Shown in pieces: positions 17,819 to 26,963 of a DNA stretch of 64,000 nt; the first letter of the stretch is position 1, and every line of letters starts with the position of its first letter. Source of the DNA: Noviluteimonas caseinilytica (GTDB lineage: Bacteria > Pseudomonadota > Gammaproteobacteria > Xanthomonadales > Xanthomonadaceae); NCBI RefSeq assembly GCF_018406605.1, contig NZ_AP024545.1, forward strand, positions 124,001-188,000, given 5' to 3'. The notes beneath the pieces are model-generated. The model did not search any database, was not told the DNA's origin, and saw only the letters and a list, made by a program, of their open reading frames with translations. Both the position numbers and the translations under genes were made by a program.

Positions 17819-17996
17819 TCGGCGCCTGCCTCCTCCCCCGCCGCGCGGGGGAGGTCGGGAGCGGGCCACGCGGCTTCGCTAAACCCCGTCCAACCGCCCG
17901 TTCACGATGATGACCTGAGGCTCTTGACAGGGTTATTGCATTCCGCTGCTGCACTGCGCCATGCTCGGCTCCGCGTTCCTCGGGGGTCGACCGCAC

Positions 17997-18485
17997 ATGC
18001 CAGTCCGCGTCATCAAGAAATATCCGAATCGCCGTCTGTACGACACGCGCATCTCCAGCTACATCACGATCGAAGACGTGCGCCAGCTCATCGTCGATGG
18101 CGAAGAGTTCGAAGTGCGCGACGCCAAGACCGGCGATGACCTCACCCGCTGCGTGCTGCTCCAGATCATCTCGGAGCACGAGCAGGAGGGCGAGCCGATG
18201 CTGTCCACCCAGCTGCTCAGCCAGATCATCCGGTTCTACGGGGATTCGCTGCAGGGCTTCATGGGCAGTTACCTGGAACGCTCGATGACGATGTTCCTGG
18301 AACAGCAGCAGCAGTTCCGCCAGCAGATGAGCGGGCTGATCGGCCAGGCGCCGTGGACCATGCTCAACCAGCTGACCGAGAAGAACCTGGAGCTGTGGAA
18401 GGATTTCCAGCAGAACCTCGTCGGCGGGACCATGGGCCGCCCGGCGGCGCGCTCGGGGAAGGCCAAGGACGAGACGAAGGCCTGA
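17997..18485 (+). CDS. phaR: Polyhydroxyalkanoate synthesis repressor PhaR
   Basis: 162 residues. The N-terminal PHB/PHA accumulation regulator DNA-binding domain (VIKKYPNRRLYDTRISSYITIEDVRQLI) and following domain are unmistakable. PhaR binds DNA and PHA polymer and represses phasin and PHA genes until granules form. The C-terminal half is Gln-rich (LEQQQQFRQQM), as usual. Start ATG at 17997 (MPVRVIKK), with GGGGG upstream. It lies between the two reductase genes and ends at its own terminator. Confidence 0.95.
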   Translation: MPVRVIKKYPNRRLYDTRISSYITIEDVRQLIVDGEEFEVRDAKTGDDLTRCVLLQIISEHEQEGEPMLSTQLLSQIIRFYGDSLQGFMGSYLERSMTMFLEQQQQFRQQMSGLIGQAPWTMLNQLTEKNLELWKDFQQNLVGGTMGRPAARSGKAKDETKA

Positions 18486-18506
18486 ATCCGGGGTGGGAAC
18501 CGCAGA

Positions 18507-18533
18507 AAAGCCGCGATCGCGGCTTTTTTTTTG
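18507..18533 (+). terminator. Rho-independent terminator after phaR
   Basis: AAAAGCCGCGATCGCGGC followed by nine T residues. Confidence 0.95.
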
Positions 18534-18641
18534 CCAGACCGCGACCCCGTCCGCGCGTCCCGCCACCCGCATTTGACGCACCACCGGCGCAGCGGCACCA
18601 TCGCCTGCTGCACCGCACCAAACACCTTTCCTGGGGATGAC

Positions 18642-19382
18642 ATGAGCAAGCGCGTGGCCGTCGTGACCGGCGGCATCGGTGGTCTCGGCACCGAGATCTG
18701 CAAGACCCTCGCCCGTGCCGGGCGCACCGTGGTGGCGACCGACCTGGCCGCGCGCGAGGACCGCATCGCCGAGTTCCGCCGCGACGTCGAAGGCCTGGAC
18801 ATCCACTTCGAGCCCGGCAACGTCGGCGACTACGAAGCCTGCGGCGCGCTCGTGCGCAAGCTGGAGGCCGAACGCGGTTCGGTCGACATCCTCGTCAACG
18901 CCGCCGGCATCACGCGCGACACCACGCTGCGCAAGATGGAGCGCACCGACTGGGACGCCGTGCTGAACATCAACCTCGACGGCGTGTTCAACATGTGCCG
19001 CCACGTGGTCGATGGCATGACCTCGCGCGGCTTCGGGCGCGTGGTGAACATCAGCTCGGTCAACGGCCAGACGGGCCAGTTCGGCCAGACCAACTATTCG
19101 GCGGCGAAGGCCGGCATGCATGGCTTCACGATGGCGCTGGCGCGCGAAGTCGCGCGCAAGGGCGTCACGGTCAACAGCGTGTCGCCGGGCTACTGCGAAA
19201 CGGCGATGGTAATGGCGGTGCCGGAAGAGGTGCGCACGAAGATCGTCGACGGCGTGCCGGTGGGCCGCCTGGGCAAGCCGAGCGAGATCGCGCGCACGGT
19301 GGAGTTCCTGACGCATGACGACGCGGGGTTCATTACCGGCGCGAACATCCCGGTCAACGGCGGTCTGTTCATGAGCTTCTGA
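18642..19382 (+). CDS. phbB: Acetoacetyl-CoA reductase (copy 2)
   Basis: 246 residues, the same length as the reductase at 17078 and similar throughout (VTGGIGGLGTEICKTLA, SSVNGQTGQFGQTNYSAAKAGMHGF, MVMAVPEEVR). Differences include NAAG for NNAG and ATDLAARED after beta-strand 2 where copy 1 has NYRNEEKA, a position that often affects NAD/NADP preference. It has its own upstream spacer after the phaR terminator and its own terminator, so it is likely transcribed separately. The SD is weak (CTGGGGATGAC). Confidence 0.88.
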   Translation: MSKRVAVVTGGIGGLGTEICKTLARAGRTVVATDLAAREDRIAEFRRDVEGLDIHFEPGNVGDYEACGALVRKLEAERGSVDILVNAAGITRDTTLRKMERTDWDAVLNINLDGVFNMCRHVVDGMTSRGFGRVVNISSVNGQTGQFGQTNYSAAKAGMHGFTMALAREVARKGVTVNSVSPGYCETAMVMAVPEEVRTKIVDGVPVGRLGKPSEIARTVEFLTHDDAGFITGANIPVNGGLFMSF

Positions 19383-19402
19383 GTTCGCCGAAACCCGGAA
19401 AC

Positions 19403-19436
19403 AAAAAAGCCGCGGCACTGCCGCGGCTTTCTTTTT
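19403..19436. terminator. Bidirectional terminator after copy-2 reductase
   Basis: Perfect palindrome AGCCGCGGCA-C-TGCCGCGGCT flanked by AAAAAA and TTCTTTTT. It serves the reductase and the convergent metallopeptidase. Confidence 0.92.
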
Positions 19437-19447
19437 GCAGGCGGGTG

Positions 19448-20347
19448 TTACTTCGCCGACTCGCAGAACTTCGCCCGATACTCCATCGCCTTCGGCATCA
19501 GCGCCTGCAGGTTCTGGATGCGCGTGCCGGGATTGGGATGCGTCGACGAGAATTCCGGCGGCGCCTCGCCACCGCTCGCGGCATCCATGCGCTCCCACAG
19601 CGGGATCGCTTCGCGCGGATCGAAGCACGCGGCCGCGGCCAGCATCAGCCCCATCTCGTCCGCCTGCGTTTCCTGCTTGCGCGCATAGGGCAGCGCACGA
19701 CCGTAGCCGTACACCGCCATCACCGCCTGCATCTGCGACTGGTCCATGCCGCTCATCGCGCCGGCCATCTGGCCGATCTGCGCGAGCTTCTGTTCCGTCA
19801 TGCGCTGCGCCCCGTGGCGCAGCAACGCGTGCGTGATCTCGTGTCCCATCACGATCGCCATCGCGTTGTCGTTCTGCGCGACGGGGATCAGGCCGGTGTA
19901 CACCGCCATCTTGCCGCCCGGCAGGCAGAACGCGTTGACCTGGTCGGACTGCAGCAGGTTGACGTCCCACTCGAACGTCTTCTCGATGTGCGGCGCCGTC
20001 AGGTTGTGTTCGGCCGCGAGCGCGTCCTCGACCTGCGGGATCTTCGCCACCAGGCGCTGCATGATCGCGCGCACGGCCTGCGCGTTCGGATCGCTGGGCG
20101 AAATGGGTTTCTCGGTCGTGAGCAGCTCTTCCCACGCCTGCAGGCCGAGCGCCTTTTCGTCCTCGGGCGAGATGTTCTTGTCGATCACCACCGCCTCGCC
20201 GGTCAGCGGATCGGTCGAGCGATTGGAGATCCAGTAGTACGCGGCGTACCCGGCGAACAGCAGCAACACCCACCAGCGGATGCCGCCGAAGCCGAAGCCG
20301 CGCCGTTGTCCGCCCTGTGCCTGGTTGCCGTACGGATCGATGGCCAT
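19448..20347 (-). CDS. M48-family metallopeptidase, membrane-anchored
   Basis: 299 residues. One N-terminal hydrophobic segment (about 24-40, IRWWVLLLFAGYAAYYWI) anchors it to the inner membrane with the catalytic domain outside. Zinc motif HEITH in AIVMGHEITHALLRHGAQRM, third ligand region QETQADEMGLMLAAAA, and the M48 signature STHPNPGTRIQNLQ near the C-terminus. This fits Oma1/LoiP-like proteases rather than HtpX. Start MAIDPYGN; the longer upstream frame overlaps the intergenic region without RBS support. Confidence 0.87.
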   Translation of the reverse strand: MAIDPYGNQAQGGQRRGFGFGGIRWWVLLLFAGYAAYYWISNRSTDPLTGEAVVIDKNISPEDEKALGLQAWEELLTTEKPISPSDPNAQAVRAIMQRLVAKIPQVEDALAAEHNLTAPHIEKTFEWDVNLLQSDQVNAFCLPGGKMAVYTGLIPVAQNDNAMAIVMGHEITHALLRHGAQRMTEQKLAQIGQMAGAMSGMDQSQMQAVMAVYGYGRALPYARKQETQADEMGLMLAAAACFDPREAIPLWERMDAASGGEAPPEFSSTHPNPGTRIQNLQALMPKAMEYRAKFCESAK

Positions 20348-20375
20348 CGCGTGCAATCTCCTTGTGTCGCGCGGC

Positions 20376-22220
20376 TCAGAGTTCTCGCACGAGGCGGAAC
20401 CCGAGGCGCGCATTGGTGGTGTCACCGTCCGTCGACAGACGCCAGGCCGCCCGCACCTGCGCAGGTGCGCTCGCCCACGAGCCGCCGCGGATCACGCGCG
20501 TGCGGCAGCCCGGGTTGACCCAGGGTTGTCCGTCCGCGGGGGCGCGCCGATAGCCTTCGTGCCAGCAATCGGCCACCCACTCGCTGACGTTGCCGGCCAG
20601 GTCGTGAAGGCTGAATGCATTCGGCGCGAAGCTGGCCACCGGAGCCGGCCCCCACCACCCGTCCCCGTAGCCCTGGAAGGCGTTGCGCCACGTGCGGCCC
20701 GTCGGCGAGCGATCCAGCGAACCGGTGACGTTGCCCGCGCTGCGGGGCGGAATGCGCGAACGCCACGGCAGGCTGCCTTCGCTGCCCGCGCGCACGGCGT
20801 ATTCGAACTGCGCCTCGCTCGGCAGCGCATAGCGCTCGCCGGTCTGCTGCGAGAGCCAGTGCGCGTACGCCTCGGCATCGCGCGCGCTCACGTGCAGGAC
20901 GGGCATGTCGTCGCGCGCGATCGCGCCGTTGTAGTCGTGGCGCCAGTCCACGCCGCTGCGGCGCACCAGATTGCCGCTGCGTTCGTCGTACACGATCGAA
21001 TGGCCGCGCCGCACCGCGCGGCTGCGATAGCCGGTGGCGTCGACGAAGCGGCGGAATTCGCCCACGGTGGTTTCGGTGCGCGCCATTGCGAAGCCGCGGT
21101 CGAAGCGCACGTAGTGCAGCGGGCGTTCGTTCGGCAACGCATCGGTTTCGCCATCGCGCGCGCCCATGCGGAATCCGCCGTGCGGCACGACGATCATCTG
21201 CGGGCCGCGCGCGCCGCTGCGCAACGCATCGGTGAACGCCTGGCCCGGCCGGAACAAGCCGTAGTGCGCGACCAGGTCGATGCGTTCGCGCAATTCCGTG
21301 GCGGCCGGATCGGCGGGCGGTGCGATGCGCAACACGTCCGACAGGATGCGGCGCGCCTGCGGCAGGCCGCCGTCGCGCATCAGCAAGGCGAGGCCCTGGT
21401 CGCGCAGCGTGTTGACGCGCTCGGTGCGCAATGCGCCGATGCGCAGGCGCGCGTCGGCGACGGTGGACATGCCGGGGCGGATGGGGGCTGCGTGCTGCAA
21501 CCAGGTTTCGGCCTGCGCGAAATCCGACGTGGCCGCCGCGGTTTCCGCGCGCCGGATCAACGCGCTTTCCACCGCCGCGATGCCTTGCGCCGCGCGCGCA
21601 TCGCCGGGGCGCTTGACGAGCGCTTCGCGGAAATACTGCAACGCACCGCGGGTGTCGCCTTCGCCGAGGCGATCGGCCTGGAGTTCGCGCTCGCCGCGAT
21701 GATCGAGCTGCACGGACGCATCGGCGGCATCCACGCGCGAGAGATAGGCGCGCACGGTCGGTGCATCGGCTGCGGCCGTGCGCGCCACTTCGCCGACTTC
21801 GTGCGCGTGGCGCAGGCCGTTCGGATCGGTGTCCATGGCCGCGAGGGCCGCGTCGCCTTCGGCGAGCAGCATCGCGACGGCGCGTGCGTGGACGCGGGAG
21901 ACTTCGGGATCGTCGGGGAGGCGCGCATGCAGCTCGATGAGCAACGGCATCGCGTCGCGATCGCCCCCGAAGAGCTTGCCGGCATCGAGCGCGGCGATGG
22001 CTTCGGCGAGCACCTTGGGTTCGTCGCCCACGGCGATCTGCACCGGCGCAGGTTGCCAGGCCGGCACCACCACGGCTTCGTCGCCCGAAATGGTGACCGT
22101 GGGATCGCGGCCCGCCGCTTCCGGCGCCGGCCCCTGCGCACCCTTGTCGCCACAGCCCGCCAGCAGCAACGCAAGGACCAGCGCGGCGATGGGGGAAGGC
22201 GTGCTGCGCGGGTGGGCCAT
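20376..22220 (-). CDS. Formylglycine-generating-enzyme-like (SUMF1) lipoprotein with TPR-like N-terminal region
   Basis: 614 residues. Lipoprotein signal with lipobox LAGC (IAALVLALLLAGCGDK). Residues about 60-330 are helical and TPR-like (ALQYFREALVKRPGDARAAQGIAAV). The C-terminal third is an FGE-sulfatase/SUMF1 domain: VPHGGFRMGA, ETTVGEFRRFVDATGY, YALPSEAQFEYAVRAG, SLHDLAGNVSEWVADCW, RVIRGGSW, LGFRLVREL. Such domains also occur in proteins with no formylglycine activity, so catalysis is unproven. It lies 28 bp upstream of the M48 gene, suggesting an envelope-related operon. Confidence 0.85.
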   Translation of the reverse strand: MAHPRSTPSPIAALVLALLLAGCGDKGAQGPAPEAAGRDPTVTISGDEAVVVPAWQPAPVQIAVGDEPKVLAEAIAALDAGKLFGGDRDAMPLLIELHARLPDDPEVSRVHARAVAMLLAEGDAALAAMDTDPNGLRHAHEVGEVARTAAADAPTVRAYLSRVDAADASVQLDHRGERELQADRLGEGDTRGALQYFREALVKRPGDARAAQGIAAVESALIRRAETAAATSDFAQAETWLQHAAPIRPGMSTVADARLRIGALRTERVNTLRDQGLALLMRDGGLPQARRILSDVLRIAPPADPAATELRERIDLVAHYGLFRPGQAFTDALRSGARGPQMIVVPHGGFRMGARDGETDALPNERPLHYVRFDRGFAMARTETTVGEFRRFVDATGYRSRAVRRGHSIVYDERSGNLVRRSGVDWRHDYNGAIARDDMPVLHVSARDAEAYAHWLSQQTGERYALPSEAQFEYAVRAGSEGSLPWRSRIPPRSAGNVTGSLDRSPTGRTWRNAFQGYGDGWWGPAPVASFAPNAFSLHDLAGNVSEWVADCWHEGYRRAPADGQPWVNPGCRTRVIRGGSWASAPAQVRAAWRLSTDGDTTNARLGFRLVREL

Positions 22221-22346
22221 GGAGCGTCCGGTGGCGTCGACGCGGCCGATGGTGGGCCATGGCGACGCGATCCGGCAACCGCCGGCGTTCGACAGTGCCC
22301 GCGGGGGACCGGTAGTCTGGCCGCCCGATCGTTTCGAAGTCCCTGC

Positions 22347-23462
22347 GTGCACCACTGGATCACCGACCCCGCCGACCTCGCCGCGCGCCTCGCGCACCGC
22401 CCCGCCCGCGTGGGCCTGGACACCGAATTCATCCGCGAACGCACCTACTGGCCGCAACTGGCCCTGGTGCAGATCGCCTACGCCGGCAACGCGGGCGACG
22501 GACGCAGCGACGACCAGACCATCCTGCTCGCCGACATGCTGGTGCCCGGCATGTGTGAAGCCCTCGCACCGCTCCTCGCCGATCCGAACGTGCTGAAGGT
22601 GATGCACAGCGCGAGCGAAGACATCGTGGCGCTCAAGCGCAGTTGCGGCGTGGCACCCTCGCCCTTGTTCGATACGCAGATCGCCGCGGGCATCGCGGGC
22701 GTCGGCGCGGGCATGGGCTACCAGCGCATCGTGCAGGACCTGCTGGGCGTGGCGCTGCAGAAGGGCGAGCAGCGCTCGGACTGGTTGCGCCGCCCGCTGA
22801 CGGATTCGCAACGCCACTACGCCGCCGAGGACGTGGTGTACCTGGACGCGCTGTATCGCGAACTGTCGGCGCGCCTGGACACGCTGGGCCGCCGCGCGTG
22901 GCTGGAGGAAGACAGCGCGCGCCTCGCGCTCGGCGTGGACGAAGCCGGCGAACGCTGGCCCCACCTGGCGCTGCGCGCCGCGCAATTTCTCGACACCGAC
23001 GCGCAGCATCGCCTGCTGCGCTTGCTGCGCTGGCGCGATGCGTATGCGCGCACGAGCGACCGGCCGCGCACCTGGATCCTCGACAACGAACTGGCCACCG
23101 CGCTCGCGCGCACGCCGCCGATCGACCGCGATGCATTGAAGCGCCACCTCGACACGATCCCGAAATCCCCGCGCAGCCTCGTCGATGCGCTGTGGACCGC
23201 ATTGACGACGCCGCTGCCCGATGAAGCCGAAGCACCGTTGCCGCGCAGCGAAGAGCGCGACAAGCTCGCGCTGCGCAAGTTGCAGGACACCACCGCGGAA
23301 GTCTCGCGCGAACTCGGCCTGCCCGATGGCGTGCTCGCTTCGCGACGCTGGCTGGAAGCGCTGCTCGACGGCCACGACTGGCCCGGTGCGTTGTCGGGCT
23401 GGCGGCGCGCGCAACTCGAACCGCGGCTCAAGCCGCTGCTGGCGCCCTCGCCCGCGAACTGA
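22347..23462 (+). CDS. rnd: Ribonuclease D
   Basis: 371 residues. DEDD-family 3'-5' exoribonuclease in tRNA 3' maturation. Exo motifs: GLDTEFIRERTYWP, HSASEDIVAL and FDTQIAAG, and YAAEDVVYL, followed by HRDC domains. The GTG start (HHWITDPADL) is preferred because no ATG exists in frame before the first conserved residue. It ends 6 bp from the convergent response-regulator gene. Confidence 0.95.
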   Translation: MHHWITDPADLAARLAHRPARVGLDTEFIRERTYWPQLALVQIAYAGNAGDGRSDDQTILLADMLVPGMCEALAPLLADPNVLKVMHSASEDIVALKRSCGVAPSPLFDTQIAAGIAGVGAGMGYQRIVQDLLGVALQKGEQRSDWLRRPLTDSQRHYAAEDVVYLDALYRELSARLDTLGRRAWLEEDSARLALGVDEAGERWPHLALRAAQFLDTDAQHRLLRLLRWRDAYARTSDRPRTWILDNELATALARTPPIDRDALKRHLDTIPKSPRSLVDALWTALTTPLPDEAEAPLPRSEERDKLALRKLQDTTAEVSRELGLPDGVLASRRWLEALLDGHDWPGALSGWRRAQLEPRLKPLLAPSPAN

Positions 23463-23468
23463 CGCCCG

Positions 23469-24098
23469 CTACGACACCAGCCCGCGTCGCTCCGCGAGCA
23501 CGCGCAGCTGGTGGTCGGATTGCAGGTGGAGCTTGGCGTAGATGTTGGCGCGGTGCGCGTACGCCGTCTTGTTGCTGATGCCGATGGTCGCCGCCACGCG
23601 CGACACCGAATGCCCGCGCGCCAGCAGCAGGAACACCTGCGCTTCGCGGCTGGTGAGCTCCGGCAAACCCGCGGCTTCGTCGGTTTCCTCGTGGTTCTGC
23701 GCGCGCACGTCCTTGCCGAGGAAGCGCTCGCCGCGCCCCGCCGCGCGGATCGCATCCACCAGTTCGTCCGGCGCCGCGCGCTTGGTGACATAGCCGCGCG
23801 CCCCCGCCGACAACGCGTCCTGCACGTACAACGCGCCGTCATGCATGCTCATCACCACGATCGCCATGCCCGGCTTCTGCGCGAGCACGTGGCGGATCAG
23901 CACCAGGCCGTCGCCGTCGGGCAGCGAGAGGTCCATCACCAGCACGTCGCACGCCGCGGTGAGCAGCCACGCGGCGACTTCACGCGCGCTGCCGAGTTCG
24001 TCGGTGACTTCCCAGCCGGGCTCCATCTCCAGCAACTGTCGAAAGCCCGCGCGAACGATGGGATGATCGTCGACCAGCACGATGCGAAGAGGCGGCAT
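23469..24098 (-). CDS. NarL/LuxR-family response regulator
   Basis: 209 residues. Receiver domain with acidic pair VDDH, phospho-acceptor Asp in VLVMDLSLPDGDG, and conserved Lys in GYVTKRAAPDEL; C-terminal LuxR HTH (LTSREAQVFLLLARGHSVSRVAATIGISNKTAYAHRANIYAKL). Paired with the divergent histidine kinase, whose ATG is only 22 bp away. The start at MPPLRIVLVDD follows family length; an upstream in-frame ATG (MRIPLLDS) would run into the kinase gene. Confidence 0.92.
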   Translation of the reverse strand: MPPLRIVLVDDHPIVRAGFRQLLEMEPGWEVTDELGSAREVAAWLLTAACDVLVMDLSLPDGDGLVLIRHVLAQKPGMAIVVMSMHDGALYVQDALSAGARGYVTKRAAPDELVDAIRAAGRGERFLGKDVRAQNHEETDEAAGLPELTSREAQVFLLLARGHSVSRVAATIGISNKTAYAHRANIYAKLHLQSDHQLRVLAERRGLVS

Positions 24099-24120
24099 GG
24101 GGACGGAATCCAGGAGCGGG

Positions 24121-25671
24121 ATGCGCATTGAAACGCGGCGACCGGCCCAGCGTCCAATCCAGTGGTGGATGGCGCCCGCGTACATCGCGCTCTGGGCGGG
24201 GCTCTACCTGCTGTCGAGCATGCACTGGTTCCTGCCCGCCGGCCTGCGGCTGGCGGCGCTGTGGCTGATGCCGCGCCGCTGGTGGTGGGCGATCGCGCTG
24301 TGCGAAGCCGCGGCCATCGTGCTGGTCGCGCTGGCGCGCGGCACGTTCACCGATCCGGTGGCGCTGCTGCTCGCCGCGACCGTGCCGTGGTGCCTGTATG
24401 CGCTGATCGTGGGCACGTTCGCGCGCTCGCCCGGGCCCAGCCCCACGCCCGACACGATGATGCGGTTCCTGCTGTGCGGCATCGCGGCCTCGGTGGTCAC
24501 GGCGGGCGCGCTGGTACTGATCAACCTGATGGACGACGGCGTGCTGCCGCAGCCGCCGGTCGCGATGCTCTACAGCTTCGCGGTGGGCGATTTCATCGGC
24601 ATCCTGGTCGTCGCGTCGCTCGCGCGGACGTTGCTCGGACAACTCGGGCCGCAGCGCGTGCCGTGGCACGTCGTGTTCGGCGAAGGCTGGGTGCTGGCGC
24701 CGGTGCTGGTAGTGCTGGTGCTGTCGGCGCTCCCGCACCGGAACGTGCCGCTGTACCCGGTGATGCTGGCGATCTTCCCGTTGTTCTGGCTGTCGTTCCA
24801 TTACGGATGGCGTGCGTGTTCGGTGGCCCTGGGCTTGTTGAGCGCCGCGGTGCACGGCTTGGGCGTGGGCACGCTCGGCAGCTCCTGGCCCTTGCCGCAA
24901 CTGCAATTGCTGATTGCCGCATCCGGGTTCGCGGGCCTGTCGCTCGGCGTGTCCGGCGATGCGTTGCGCACGCAGGGCAAGGCGTTGAAGAACACGGTCG
25001 ACATGCTCTCGTCGCGCACGCGCGCGTTGTCCGACACCGCCAATCGCCTGGTTTCGCAACAGGAAGAAGAACGCCGCCGCATCGGCGCGGAGCTTCACGA
25101 CCAGCTCGGCCAGGACATGACCGCCATCGCCACGCGCCTGCGCCTGGTGGAGCGCACGCCGGACCAGGACGCGATGCGCGATGGCCTGCGCTCGATCGCC
25201 GACCTGGTCGGCGATGCGCACGAACACCTGCGCGAAGTGATCCAGGCCTTGCATCCGCTCGTGCTGCATCGCTTCGGCCTGGCGCGCGCTTTGTCGGAAG
25301 GCCCGATGCACGAACTCGCGCGCGACCACGGCATCACCTACCAGTGCACGATCGAAGGCAACGTGGACCGCGTGCCGCCGGAAGTGGCGACCGCGCTCTA
25401 CCGCATCTGCCAGGAAGCCACGACCAACTGCGTGCGCCATGGATGCGGTGGCCGCATCGCCGTGCACCTCGCGGTGTGGGAACACGCGTCGGCGGCCGAC
25501 GTGCACCTGCGCATCGAAGACGATGGCGGCGCGTTCGACCCGGGCAACGGCAAGGGACTGGGACTGCAGAACATCCACGATCGCGCGGATGCGATCGGTG
25601 CGGAGTACGTGTTCAACCCGGACTCGGGGTACCCGCGGCACCTGCTCGATGTGCGCGTGCCTGCGGGATAG
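24121..25671 (+). CDS. Membrane sensor histidine kinase with MASE1-like domain and HisKA_3
   Basis: 516 residues. The N-terminal half has about eight transmembrane segments resembling MASE1. A coiled linker (SRTRALSDTANRLVSQQEEERRRIG) leads to the HisKA_3 phospho-acceptor ELHDQLGQDMTAIATRLR and a HATPase_c domain (YRICQEATTNCVRHG N-box, IEDDGGAFDPG, GLGLQNIHDRA). This class pairs with NarL-type regulators, as here, although the partner is divergent rather than downstream. AGGAG lies 6-10 bases upstream of the ATG. Ligand unknown. Confidence 0.88.
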   Translation: MRIETRRPAQRPIQWWMAPAYIALWAGLYLLSSMHWFLPAGLRLAALWLMPRRWWWAIALCEAAAIVLVALARGTFTDPVALLLAATVPWCLYALIVGTFARSPGPSPTPDTMMRFLLCGIAASVVTAGALVLINLMDDGVLPQPPVAMLYSFAVGDFIGILVVASLARTLLGQLGPQRVPWHVVFGEGWVLAPVLVVLVLSALPHRNVPLYPVMLAIFPLFWLSFHYGWRACSVALGLLSAAVHGLGVGTLGSSWPLPQLQLLIAASGFAGLSLGVSGDALRTQGKALKNTVDMLSSRTRALSDTANRLVSQQEEERRRIGAELHDQLGQDMTAIATRLRLVERTPDQDAMRDGLRSIADLVGDAHEHLREVIQALHPLVLHRFGLARALSEGPMHELARDHGITYQCTIEGNVDRVPPEVATALYRICQEATTNCVRHGCGGRIAVHLAVWEHASAADVHLRIEDDGGAFDPGNGKGLGLQNIHDRADAIGAEYVFNPDSGYPRHLLDVRVPAG

Positions 25672-25892
25672 GAAGCCGGCCTGCCGCTGATTCCCCCGAA
25701 ACAGCCAGCAGGCCAGCCCTACCGCCCAGAACCGCCGCCGTCCGCAGCGGTTCGTTTCTCCAACGCGTACCAGGCTTTGGATCCAACGGGCGCGACGGCA
25801 CTCGCGCTTGGGCAGGATCATCGCGCGCGGCGTGCCCGCCCCCCATCAGAAAATTTCTCGCATCCGGCTGCGTCGGAGGTAGCATCGCCTGA

Positions 25893-26963
25893 ATGCGCCC
25901 CCTGCCCCGGATCGCCGCTGGATTCCTCGCCGCACTGGCCCTGGCCGGCTGCGCCTCCGCATCGCACGACACGGGGCCCGTCGACATGACGCGCGACATC
26001 GACGCACTGATGCGCGACTACGACGGCCACGTGCCCGGCGCCTCCGTGCTGGTGGTGCGCGACGGCGTGCCGATCGTGCGCCGCAGCTACGGCTTCGCCG
26101 ACCTCGACGGCGAGGTGCGCGCCACGCCGGCCACCAATTACCGCCTCGCGTCGGTCAGCAAGCAGTTCACCGCCGCGTCGGTGTTGTTGCTGATGGAGGA
26201 CGGCAAGCTGCGCCTGGACGATCCGGTGCGACGCTGGTTGCCCTCGCTGCCGGCGGCGGTGGATGCCGTGACGTTGCGCCACCTGCTCACGCACACCGCG
26301 GGGCTGATCGACTACGAAGACGTGATGGATCCGGCGAGCGACGTGCAGGTGCACGACGCGGATGTATTGAAGCTGCTCGAAGGCCAGCCGCGCACGTATT
26401 TCGCGCCGGGCACCGGGTATCGCTACAGCAACAGCGGCTATGCGCTGCTGTCGCTCGTGGTCGAGCGTGCGTCCGGGATGCGGTACGCGGATTTCCTGCG
26501 CACGCGCATCTTCGAACCTCTGGGGATGCGCAATACCGTCGCGTTCGAAGCGGGACGTTCGACCGTCGCCCATCGCGCGTTTGGCCACACCTTCCAGCAA
26601 GGCCGCTGGATGCGCACCGACCAGAGCACGACGAGCGCGGTGCTCGGCGATGGCGGGATCTATTCGTCGATCGACGACCTCGTGCACTGGGACGCCGCGA
26701 TCCGCGAACAACGCCTGCTCAAGCCGGCGACGTGGGCGCAGGCCTTCACGCCCGCGACGAAAACCGACGAAGCGGACGTGCAATACGGCTTCGGGTGGCG
26801 GATCACCGGGGAGACGTTGTGGCATTCCGGCGAAACGGTCGGGTTCCGCAACGTGATCGTGCGCTATCCGGCGCGCAAGCTGACCGTGGTGGTGCTGACC
26901 AATCGCGACGATCCGGAGCCCTACGCCACCGCGAAGAAGATCGCCGCCTTGTACCTCGACTAA
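25893..26963 (+). CDS. Serine hydrolase, class C beta-lactamase/D-aminopeptidase fold, lipoprotein
   Basis: 356 residues. Lipobox LAGC after MRPLPRIAAGFLAALA. Catalytic SxxK is SVSK in YRLASVSKQFTAASVLLL, the YxN motif is YSN in GYRYSNSGYALLSLV, and a late HSGETVGFRN segment matches the HxG/KTG-equivalent. Such enzymes hydrolyse beta-lactams, D-amino-acid peptides or esters; the substrate is not predictable. It converges on and overlaps a VanX-like D-Ala-D-Ala dipeptidase by 4 bp. Confidence 0.88.
   Translation: MRPLPRIAAGFLAALALAGCASASHDTGPVDMTRDIDALMRDYDGHVPGASVLVVRDGVPIVRRSYGFADLDGEVRATPATNYRLASVSKQFTAASVLLLMEDGKLRLDDPVRRWLPSLPAAVDAVTLRHLLTHTAGLIDYEDVMDPASDVQVHDADVLKLLEGQPRTYFAPGTGYRYSNSGYALLSLVVERASGMRYADFLRTRIFEPLGMRNTVAFEAGRSTVAHRAFGHTFQQGRWMRTDQSTTSAVLGDGGIYSSIDDLVHWDAAIREQRLLKPATWAQAFTPATKTDEADVQYGFGWRITGETLWHSGETVGFRNVIVRYPARKLTVVVLTNRDDPEPYATAKKIAALYLD

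Noticed and set aside
20280..23462. Very long open frames opposite the SUMF1-like, epmB, fimX and operon genes
   Set aside because: They are shadow frames of high-GC genes, rich in Arg/Ala/His with no domain pattern; only the rnd part of this one is real.
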